NCBI GenBank assembly: GCA_905147135.1
Contig: LR990052.1
Location: 17,298,200 to 17,362,199, forward strand
Source of the DNA: Blastobasis lacticolella
Taxonomy: Eukaryota; Arthropoda; Insecta; Lepidoptera; Blastobasidae
Reading direction: 5' to 3'
Length of the DNA stretch: 64,000 bases
A program made the translations under genes and the position numbers. The notes below the pieces were generated by a model, which was given only the letters and a program-made list of their open reading frames with translations, ran no database searches and had not been told where the DNA came from. Positions 25,501 through 37,500 of this stretch are shown here, in pieces; the stretch's first letter is position 1, and each line of letters opens with the position of its first letter.

Positions 25501-28500
25501 TTTATATTGTTAAATGTATACGAAATTATTTAAATTCTAAATTGTAATTACAAACTCCAAATTTGAATGCCGATGGCAGGTCACAGAGGACCCATCTACT
25601 AAAATTGTAACAACTGCATAACCTGTGTACCACGAATAAATAAATGAATTGAATTGAATTGAATAGTAAAAGTTGTTTACTCTCGCCAGCATATGTATCA
25701 GTTTAGTATCAAGAACTTTAAAGACACAGTTTAATATACCTGAAATTAACTGTCCACTGGCTTATACAAGAGTCCTTGCTGCCCATAGTAAATAGAGTTG
25801 CAATGTCCTCCCGGAAACAGAATACCAGTAACTGAAATGAAAATCGTTATTATTTTATCGAATCGTCAGCGATTTTTCAGTATATCAGTGTATCAGAATT
25901 ATTCCATGTCTTAGTCTTGGACTAAACGTCGCTAACAAATTTTAGTACAGCTAGCTAAACAGTACCTAACTGCGGTGTTTGGTAGGCTTAGTGTGAACTT
26001 AATCCAATTTATTCCTTATTTTCAGGCGCACGACGTCTATTGCACTGCTGGACTAATATTATGGCTCTACTAGCTAGACATCCACAGTTCTCTCAACTTC
26101 AGTCGTCTGTAATTATGAAGAAACAATCGGCTCCCTCAACTTCAGAGAAGTCATCAGTCGCTACTCGCTGTTAAATACAAACCCATCCAATCCCCTCACC
26201 TGATTGGGATGCCCCATCATCGCGAGGTGCCGCCATGGGTTCCCGTCGAGAGGCAACTGCTGCAGCCCGATCACGTTTTTGGTGGCGAAGAACAGATACG
26301 GGACTTTATTGCCGTTCTCTTCTCTGCGGTGGAATATGTCCAGCTTGTGCACTGGGTGCTCGTAGCGGGGCCCGAGGACGGTAGACAGCGTCATCGTGGT
26401 GCCGTAGTTCACCACCTTGTACTTGTACTGGCGGAGAACAGTGGAGGATCCTGGATTAGCCAAGGAGCAAAGGCAGGTCATATTAGATGGCACAAAGCAG
26501 TTGGTATTAGGGAGGTTGCGCGCACCAGACAATTTTTATGAACCATTAATACCAGGCCAATTTAAATAGAAAACGGGAGATGGTATCTACTAATTATTAT
26601 AGAATAGAGGTGTTCATTATGGAAGCTGTTTGAGGTGTCTAATAAGGAAGTGTCGGGGAACCTACATACGGTCATGTATGAAGATATCTGTTCGGTGAAC
26701 ATTATACACAACTCAGGCCTCATATGTGTGCTCCAAAAGGAAATGGTTTTAAAAGTATACTTGGAGTACCCACTCATAACTCATACGAACACGTCATTGG
26801 TTTGTTTGTACTTACATTCGGAATCATTTGACTCAGGCCTCCAAGGCAATAAGTCAATTATTCATGGAACCCTCTCATAAGTCATACTTATCTTACCTCG
26901 TCATTAGCGATCAGCATAAGTGGAAGGTCGGTGCGGCAGGTCTCGGGGTCCACTCCTTCGGGCACCGGCCACGGAATCCCGCTCAAGGGCACCGCAGACT
27001 GGTCCACGCGGTCCAGACTGAAGATCTCGAGGTACTCGTCGCTGCTGGCGCCTGTATATTTTATGTTTTGGAGGAAGATCAAAACCAACAGTGGTCTAAT
27101 TAACTGCTGATGATGAACGGTCATATAGTCATATAAACTATTGCAAATAGTCAGGTGGTAGGGCATGTATGTGGATGGAGTCGGTGCGTATCTATCTCAG
27201 GGGCACCGAGAACCACACGGCATCGATCGTACCGACCCACCGATATTTAGAACATGGTGGCCTAATGGTTAAGGGTTCCGAATCGTACATACCCCGAGGT
27301 ACCGAATTCGAACCCCCAGTATCGTCAATGACTCTTTTCTGAGTTATGTACCTACAATAGTTGAACACTAACTGATGCTCATAAGGTAAGGGAAATCATC
27401 GTGAAACCTGCACATTCAGACGACTTAATTTGTAACCATGATCCAATCTGGTCAGGATCCCTTGTTAACAGGGTCACGGAGGTCAGATGGCAGTCTGATC
27501 AGCTAAATCATGGATCATAGTCAGGGCGGACTCCAGATCCTCGCGCGCAAGACCACAACCAAGATGGCCAGATGACCACTAACCAAATACACAACCCACC
27601 GATATCATACTCGACCATGATCCGGTCTGCGCCCAGCGAGATGAGCTTCCAGTCCCCGCTGGGGTTCCGCGCGGGCAGGAACCGCAGCGCCGTGATATCC
27701 TTGAAGTGTGCGCGGTGCTTCGCCACAAAGTTCCACCGGAGCGCTTGGCAGCAGTACTTGTACACACAGACCGTTTTGCCGGCGTCCTGCGGTGGTACCA
27801 GTTACATGGCTATCAACTGTAAAACATCATCATTATCTTGGCGTTATGTCTAGGTTGCGCTCCCGCACAGCACGTGAAGGTCCGCCGGGCCTTCTTACTC
27901 CACCTGGTCCACTTCGCCCGATCTTCGGCATTATTGGTGGTGAGTTTGTTGACACCAGGCGCGGATCCAGGATTTGGTTCAGGGGGGGGGGCAAAAGTCA
28001 AAATTATAGGTATCAATCAACAAGTGAGCGCCCTGAGTTACAAAAAATTGGGCCTTTTAGTAGGGTGATCAATAAATAAATGAACGAGCAGAGCGAGCTT
28101 GGAAATTTTGGGTTTTAAAACCTGGAGGAAATTAACGATTGTGTGAGCGAGCGGTGCGAGCTCGAAATTTTTGACATTTCGGGTCTTAAGAGCTGAGGTG
28201 ATCAATGAATGAGCGAGCGTAGCAAGCTCGACATTTTTTACGTTTGAGGTCTTAAAAGCTGGGATGATCATTGAATGAATGAGCGAGCGGAGCAAACTTA
28301 AAATTTGTGACATTTGGGGTTATAAAAGCCTGAGGTGATCATTGAATGAATGAGCAAGCGGAGCGAGCTCGCAAATTTGGACATTTTCGGTCTTAACAGC
28401 AATGGGTGATCCTCACTATAGTTAATTTAAGAAACAATTAGTGACCGCAACGAGTCAGGTGAATGATAAGAAAAGTATGTGAGAAGTATAAATGAGCGAG

Positions 28501-31500
28501 CGGAGCGAGCTCGAAACTTTTGACGTTTTGGGTTTTAACAGCAAGGAGTGCTCTTTACAAAAGTAACTTAGGGAAATCAATGAATGAGCGACCGTAACGA
28601 TACCAAACGACCGTAAAGGTAAGAAAAGTAACTGACACCTACGAATAGGCGAGCGAAGCGAGCTTGAAATCGTTGATTGAAGCTGTTGATTTTCCTAAGA
28701 ATAAATAAATAAATATTTTGGATCTAAAAAGCTAGGATGACCATTGAATGAATGATGTGTGATGCTGGTTGTATTAAAGTCAATAAAAGTAATTCAAATG
28801 ATTAAATGAGAAATTGGTCTAAGTGGAAAAGTGGGAGAGAGACCTTCTCCCTCAAAGAAGGCTTCTTAAAAAAAATTTTGAAACTTTCAGCATTATGGTT
28901 CCTAAAAGCTGGGGCGAAATTTTAGGTTTTGAAAGATTGGTAAATATTATAAAAACGAGCTCGAAATTTTTTACATTTCTGTTTTAAAATGCTGGAATGA
29001 TGGATACAATTAATTAAATAATTGGGATTTTGACTAATAAACCCGTGGGCGACTGTGAGTCAGAGTCGGAGCTGAGGATCCGCCCCTGGATCCGCGCCTA
29101 GTTGGAACGCATATCATTCAGAACAATGACTAGCCATCGATTGTTCGGCCGGCGTCTCCTTCCCGTGCTAGGCGGGGATGACATATGGCATGCCAGACAT
29201 TTATTTTGTTCCCTATGTAATTTGCCGGTCTACGCAACGTTGGCTATACCATTGAAAGCGGCACTCTTGCAGCATATTTAAAATGTCACGGACGCAAAGG
29301 CTACCTCGAATGTGGGCGTGTAGCAGAAGTGGGCTGAACTGTGTATTTGCCAACAAATGTAAGTCAGGCAGCCGAGGACAATAAAGGCCTACTTTCAGTG
29401 ATGGCCGAGGATGGTGATGATGATCTGAGTGTGAATTATGAAATATCATATTGAGGGAATACATTTTGCTTGCCAATACTGATAGAAGTGTAACGTACGT
29501 TTACATTAAATTTCAACATTAGTGTGCGTGCTACGCACATGCATCATATGCATAATTTATGAATTCAAAATATATGAAAATGTAGCTTAGCTGTGCCGCG
29601 GTTACGGTGGAAGTGGTTTACGAGAGAATCAGTTTTCATTCGTGTGAATAAAAATAAAAGAGGAATTCAATGAAATTGAATGTGCCTACCACTCTTCAGG
29701 TATGCCCCTAATACTGTAGGCGGAGCGAGATAGACCTAGGTCTTTCGCCAGAGGAGACTGATTGAACAGTCTCGGGCGCCGATTGCTACCCCGATATACA
29801 TATATTATTTATCATTAAAAGTGAAACGCACAGCAAGAGCGAGAGTCAACGAGTCCACGCTGTAATCCATCTCCTTTATGGCGAAGCTGGTGTCTTTGTA
29901 GGGATGCTTGGTGAGGATATCCCCCGAGGCGGGGTCCAGGAATATCAGCTGCCCAGTGTTCAGGCCACAGGCTAGTTGTAGACCTGACAAGGAATAGATT
30001 GCATTATGTGATATGAGCTTTCTTAATTTAATTTTTACTCCTGATTTGTCGCGAGCCAACTTGGCTTGCAAGCCTTACTATACAATTACTGTTTATTACT
30101 ATTACTTTTTATGTAATTATTCTTGTGTAATCAATAAAGAATATATCTATAGCTCTAAAGAGATCATTAATAAAGTTATTATACATAAGGAAAGTGTGCG
30201 TGGGGGGAAAGCTTTATTGTGGCACATCTAGAGGAACTAAACTACTAAACTAGAGGAAGTAAATACAAACTTTATGGGGCCAGTACAAAGCCGAATAGGG
30301 CGTCGATCAGCAGGCTCCCATAACTCACACCATCCTAACGCAAATTCACCTGAAGGCGAATACTTCAAGCAAGTGGCCGACAGATGCGGGACGGTGATCT
30401 CGTAGTTGCAGTTGATCGAGTCGTCCTTCGGCGGGACGACCACCGTGAAACTGTCCCGCAGGTCGATCCTCGTCATCACCCGGTGCTTCGCGAAGTTGAT
30501 CAGCTTCACTGCACCGTCCGTGTTGGAGTAGCAGATGAGCGGCCTGCCAAGGGTTGGGATGAATGAATGAACGAATGAAAAATTCTTATACATAGAGTAA
30601 AACAAAAACAGAGGAAAAATAGAAAAGCAACCGGCGGCCTTATCGCTATGCGGGATGTTTAGTAGCATTTCGACGCATTTAGTACCAGATATACTACCTA
30701 TTTAGATGTAGGTAACCGATTTTAATTTAACGTCGTGGGTACAGTAGGGTGCTGCATTGCAACGCGTTTAGGGCGGTGATGGGGCTGCCCCGATTCTGCA
30801 GCGCATCGGGCATGTTCGCGGAGGCGCACACCGACTGTTTCCACGCATCTATACGTAAACGTGCCGCGTCTCTAGTGCGCAGGGTACGGGCCAGCTCCAA
30901 CACCGTCCTGGTGATGATTGCAGCTAGGTTGGACTGCCACATAATTGGGAAATGTTGTGCCAGACAAATCGCTTTACAGATGCCTGACAGAAAATACAAA
31001 TGATGATTGCATTAATTGGTTACATTACAGTTTGTGATTAGTTCTGACATTTTCATATCCATAATTTGATTTTATTTTGACATTGTTACAGATTCTGTAC
31101 CTACTTATAAATTAATTGATCTCCATATTTTTGACATGCAATACATATTATTTAAAGGCTGACATTTGTATAACTTTATCTGACATATATTTATTTTTGT
31201 TTTATGATTATGACATGAATTAATTCTAAAGTGACGTTGTAATGCTGATGATGAATGTATTTATTATTATAAACTATAATTATTAATGAAATGTAATAAG
31301 AATATGAGTCTGTGAAACTTGAAATAAATGATATTTAATTAATTAATTAATTGGCTTCTGTACCTACGTCAATGACCGTGCCCTGTATTTTGAGAGCGAA
31401 TGCGGCCCAGCGATGCGTCAGGCGTGAGTCGCGCGCGGAGTCTAATCCATTTCGCGGTTAGTACCAGCAATGCAAGGCTTGCAAATGTGGGTCACACAAA

Positions 31501-34500
31501 ATGAGAAACCTTAATGTAATTGATGTAAATAAATACAACATGGTCCCACTCACTTTTCAGGATGAGTAGACATCGATAGCAAGTTTGAAGTTCTATGTTC
31601 CACGATAGGTTTATACGTCTCGGTGACAAAATCCACGAAAAGTATACCTTGTTTGTTGGTTACTGTAAAAGATACAAGATGAAGAACATCAACAAATCCA
31701 TTAATTATTGTTTCTTTTTTTATTATTATTAGATCAGTAACTATATTAGGTAGGTAAGCAATGTTTATTTTAGATGTATGACAGTCAGATGTAAAAACAT
31801 TTGACAAAGTCCACGTATACGTGTACCACTTTTTTCGAACATGTTTAACAGAAATTTTGTTTGTAACCATTTTGTTTACACATTTTTAAATAGTTTAAGT
31901 GTAGTTGTGGAAAGTGATGTTTACCACCTTTAAGAGGTTGTTACAATTAGATTTATTACTATATTGCAAGATAAGTATGTATACAATATTGCAAACAGTC
32001 GTTTGTGATCTTTAATTAATTAATTAATAAATAAACTTAAATATTTCACACACTAATGAGTCGAAGCTAGTAACAATCTCGATTAACTGATTTTTGAATA
32101 AAGAAAATCGCATCGAAATCGGTCCATTCTTTCGAGAGCTACGATGCCACAGAAGGACACACGAATACGGTGTGTAATCGCTTCATACGATAAGGCCGCC
32201 TTAGCGCGCATGTAAATATATTTTAACCCGACTGTCAAAGAAGAGTTTTTACGCGTATCTTGTATGTTAGTTTGCTTATATGTCTGCACTAGGTACACCT
32301 GTAATACACCGATTTACTTCCAACATTCGCCAACTTTTCAGTTTTTAATAGCAGTCCAAGTTTTTAGTTTTTGAAAAACTTTTTTTGTATTCCTTGTACC
32401 TATACTATTTACTTTTGGTGTATGCAATGAAAAGTTTTTACTTACTTACATACATACGTCAAACATAATGGAGGGTTAGATTAGTGGCCCTAGCACAAGT
32501 GTGTCCGCGACAAAGCTCGCGCCGCGAGAGAGCGTTTGTCTCTTTCTGTCAATACTAAGATGAAAGAGATAGCAATACCTATGTCGCGCTTTTCTCGCTT
32601 ATCGCGCGCGAGAGCAACTTGTGCTAGGCCTATAGATAGATCTAAGGGGCACACATGTCAAACAACCCTTTGGTCGGGAGTTAAAATGGCAGCTTGCTGA
32701 TCTCACCGAGGATAAAGTCTCGAACGACGAACGGTTTCCCGGGCACCGAGGCGTCGGTTGGCAGCTTCTTTTTGACGAGTTTCTGGCAAATCTCGCCTGT
32801 CTTCGGATCCGGTTCCAGGACCACCTCCTCCCAGCATAAGCAAGCCTTTTGGCCTGTTGGCATAGGTAGGAGCGTAAGGACAGATTATCCAAAAGACAGA
32901 TTCTTAAAACGACAGCTTCTCAAAAAGACAGAAATAGTGTAGTATCCCACACCATTCATCAAGCCCATCTATGTTATACCTACTTACAAACTAGCACATC
33001 ATTTTTTATGAAAGGAAAACTTCATTATTTGTTTCAAACTAAACTCGCGTTCTTTACACATCTTCTAATCTTCTAATATATAAAATTCTCGTGTCACAGT
33101 TTTCGTTGCCATACTCCTCCGAAACGGCTTGACCGATTTTGATTAAATTTTTTGTGCTTATCCGGTATCTATGAGAATCGGCCAACATCTATTTTTCATC
33201 CCCCTAAATGTTAGGGGTAGTCCACCCCTAAATTTTTATTTTATTTTTGAGACAAAATTTTTACTAGGAAATTATTTATATGGCAAAACAACGTTTGCCG
33301 GGTCAGCTAGTATTATTATATTAAACGGGACTTAGAACTTTGAAAATTGAAAACTTCATTTTCAATTTTCGAAGTTCAAAGTTTCAGAAAAACGTCGTCC
33401 CACCGCTATCTGATTCGTGATACATTTTTTACGTTCAATGCATAACTATTAAAAAATGTAAAAAGAATTTACAAAATCTGCGTATATTTATCATATCTCT
33501 CTTTTTGTAGGCCTGCTGGAAGAGATTTCTTTTTAGAGATAAGTAGTGCCTGTTGTCTAATATCTAATTTGTACTATATCTTTAATTTTCTTGTGTACAA
33601 TAAATTGTTAAATAAATAAATAAATAAATAAAATCGGTTCAATAGATTACCTACTCCCAATCCAACATCTAAACTTACAAACATACATACTTTTCCTCTT
33701 TATAATACGTAGTATAAGAAAGTAGATGCCGCGCCAAACTCGGTGGTGACTGCTTGAAGGAACCAAGTCAAACGAGTTCGCCGCTGGTGTCAGCGACCTT
33801 AGCGTCCTTACCGTGTGAGCATCTTTATAACCGCATTCTCCTCACCGGGAAGATACCCGACCAATGGAGGCTGAGTATTATTGCTCCAGTCTATAAAGGC
33901 AAGGGCTCGGTGCGGGAGTGCACCAACTACCGCGGTATAAAGGTGATGTCTCACACCATGAAGCTCTTCGAACATTGTGGACTCTCGGATCCGACAGGAG
34001 TGTACAATTTCGGAGTGTCAATATGGGTTTCGGCCGGGCCATGGACTCCGTATTTGCCCTGAGAACTCTCATGAAGGGATACAGATCAAAGAACACGCCC
34101 CTGCATTTCCTGTTTCTGGACATGCAGAAGGCCTTTGACTGTGTCCCTCGGGAGATGATCTGGTGTGCACTGCGGCCCAAGTCGGTACCCGAGGCCTATA
34201 CTGACATTATCCGAAACAAGTACCGCGATTCCGATTCAATAGTGAGGACTGCTGTTGGTGACACCAACCCATTCCCTATTACCGTTGGGGTACATCAGGG
34301 CTCTGTGCTTAGTCCATTTCTATTCAGCGTGATATAAGACATACTGTCAGACAGCATCCGAGACTACCACGAGGTGCCTCCGTGGCTTCCCATGTATGCT
34401 GACGATATCGCGTTGATAGACTCGGACAAGGGGCGACTAGTCCAACGTGTAAAAAAGTGGAAGGAGTCACTTGAGAACGTTTGAAGATTAATGTGGCGAA

Positions 34501-37500
34501 GACAGAGTACATGGCCTGCAACAGTGCAGATCCCCCTACCCGTGCGCATAGGCGAAGATGAAGTCAAGCGCACGGATCAAGCCAGATACCTGGGATCTGT
34601 ACTAAGCGCAACTGGAGACATCGACAGCGACGTCAAAGTCCGAATAATCGCAGCTTGGACCAAATGGCGAGAGGTGACAGGTGTCATTTGTGACCCTAAA
34701 ATGCCGATAAAGCTGAAGGGACAGGTCTATAAGACCATCATTAGACCTGCTCTCCTATACGGTAGCGAGACTTGGCCCCTACTAGAGCGACACAAGCAGG
34801 AGCTGCGCGTCACGGAAATGAAGATACTGCGGTGGATGTGTGGAGTTTCACGAAAGAATCGCGTTCGAAATTCACACATTCGGGGTAGCCTTGGGGTCCG
34901 TGACATCGCAGAAAAACTACAAGAGTGCCTTCGATGGTATGGCCACGTCTTGCGCAGACCGGCAAGCTATGTGGGGAACAAGTGTCTGGCCATGCCGCCT
35001 GGGCATTCGCATATCGCACGGGGGCGCAACCGGGACATAACGTCAAGATGATGATGAGTATAAGTAAGTAGATATATATAGTTAACTAAAATTATGCTAA
35101 AGTAGGTATAGGTACCTAGATGACCGCGGACGCGACGATGACACTGGTTAGATATAATTTACTTATTTCATTACTAGCTTTGACCAACGACTTCGTACGC
35201 GTAAAGTTCTATTATTGTATTCCGGAACCCTTGCTTCGGAAACCACACTGAATTTCGGGACAAATGGTAGCCTAAAAGGTACATTATTGTGCTATGGTAG
35301 ACTAAAAGCTACATCACTGGTAAATTTCATCAGAGTCTGTTCAGTAATTTTTGCGTGACGGAGTAACAAACAAATATTCCATCCGTACATACCTTCCCAT
35401 TTATAATATTAGTAGCAAATAGGATAGTTAGTAAGTATAATAAATATCTTAGGTGTTATGCGCTCAATAATAATTTCCTTACATTTGGGATCAAATACTT
35501 TGTAGCTCCTCGGTGAAATGTTAAAACGTATGTCCTTCACGCAGTCCACTTGGAACCCGTGGATCCAGTACAGGAGCTTGAGCTGGTGATCGTAGAAGTG
35601 AATCTGGCCAACGTGGTTGCCTGTGACTAAAACCCTGGAAGGAAAAACAACTTATCTACGTTCTTTTTATACCCACCCTATAGTGTTGGTGGACCTACCC
35701 ATAGGCGTAGGGGGGGGGGGGGGGTATTTCATAAATTTCGAGCTAGCTCCACTCGCTCACACATTCGTTGTTGTCCATCACGTTTTAAAACCCAAAATTT
35801 TTGTGCTCGCTTCGCTCGCTCATTACATTTTTGATCACTCCACTAAAGAGCCAAATATTTTTTTTCCTCAGGGCGGGCACTCGCTCATTATATAATTTTG
35901 ACTTTTGCCCTCCCCTTCTGAACCAAATCCAGGATCCGCGCCTGGGTGTAGTCAGGGGTGGATTTTGTGGGTACACAGAGCCTACGCCGCGTTTTTAAAT
36001 CAAACTCCGAGCATACTCCTTCACTAATTTGTTACTTTTATTCTTCTTCTTTTATGTTTCAAACTTTGCTAAATTAGGTTTTCATTATGTAAACGCGGAG
36101 TCCTCCGTCTAGATTTTATGAGCCAAAGTACCAACAATTATAAATTAATTACTTCTTTTATTATGTTCATTACAGCTCGATTGAGCTAAAATACAAAAAA
36201 ATTCGAGCTCGGTACGCTCGCTCATTTCTTTATACATTCATAATGCCCGCATAATCAATCCGGATTTTAAGAGCCAAAATACCAAAATATCCGAGCTTGC
36301 TACGCTCGCTCCTTCATTAGTTAAGTTTGCCCAGGTCTTTTGAGAATAAAATCCAAATCATGATTTCGCAATTTTTTTTTAAATCGTACGCCCCTCTCCA
36401 AGCATTGTGAGCCCGTTCATTCAATGTGTTCACACCAGTTATTTTGAGCCATGATTCAAATCATTTCGAACTCTCTCATTTTTAAAACATTTACATCGCT
36501 CATACCGCCTATCAATTATCAGATTATAAGAACCAATATCTCAAAGTTAAAAAAAAATTACAGAGTTCGACTATGTAAAACTAACGCCTATGGCTTGGCT
36601 TCTATGGTAGCTTTAATCGTGCTGGTTCGTGCGTACATTGGCGATCGACTCGGCTTCATTGGCCACCTCAGGGGCCAGGTACCCCCTGGAAAATAGCTGT
36701 AGATACGCCAATGGACCTACCTAGAGGTGAGGACCGCACTCTAGCTTAGGACAAGGTAATCCAAAACATCCAGACAACTGCGCTACAACACTAAACAGGC
36801 CACTAGAATCACAAAATAGAAAACGAACAAAAGGTCCACTCCCGTCATCTTCAAAAATTATTACCTAAACTTGCCGACTCTCTAGGGTTGCTACTGTATT
36901 AATCACATGTAAATTAATGAAAATGCAATATTATGGTATTAGTCAGTTGATCTGATGGTGGAAAAGGAAGGTGATCAGCGATTTTTTTATATTACTAGGC
37001 AGGCATTTCCGACTAGAAACTATGAAGGTAGCCATTACGGTTTCTTATTCTGTTAAAAACTGTTAGTGGTCGAGCTACGTAAAAAAAAACCGCAAATCGA
37101 TGTACAGGATAGCCGTTTGGTACACGGGTACTTTAGGTTAAAACAATCATTTTGACCGGTAGTTCCTAAAAATATTCCCAGGGGGGGGCCAGTAATATTG
37201 ACATTAATTTTTAATATGGGAATCGAAATTTTTTTTTTCGGAATCCTATCGTGTTTGGTATCAAATGAAAGGGCATCATAAGCAGGTTCTAAAAATATAC
37301 TACACCAATAACTTTCAGCCACCTGTTTTCTTAAAATCCAAGAAATATTTTCAAAACATACCAAGTTTGGACTCCTCCAGGTAGGAGACGGATTAGTAAA
37401 TTTTTGTAAAATATACGCCAAATGACTCTTAATATGCCCATATCCAAAGACAAAAAGGCGATTTAAAAAATATATTAATTTACTAATTTTAAAATATTTT

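Larger units (their letters stand above)
27838..29345 (-). pseudogene. RTE-type LINE 3' fragment split by a hAT-like element
   Basis: The pieces 27838-27955 and 29101-29345 together match, in order, the 3' end of the RTE copy at 41358-43217. The minus-strand piece still reads H-I-R-G-S-L-C-V-R-D-I and L-Q-E-C-R-F-Q-W-Y. The gap between them is exactly filled by the element at 27956-29100. Confidence 0.75.

Noticed and set aside
28038..28313. 91-codon minus-strand ORF with repeated 22-residue peptide as a protein
   Set aside because: The repetition follows from the DNA tandem repeat inside a non-autonomous element; no start context or homologue known to me.
28083..28680. CRISPR-like array
   Set aside because: The units are diverged tandem repeats without unique spacers, in a eukaryotic intron.
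36451..36696. 81-codon ORF as a gene
   Set aside because: It lies wholly inside the composite element 35699-36712 and resembles no protein.
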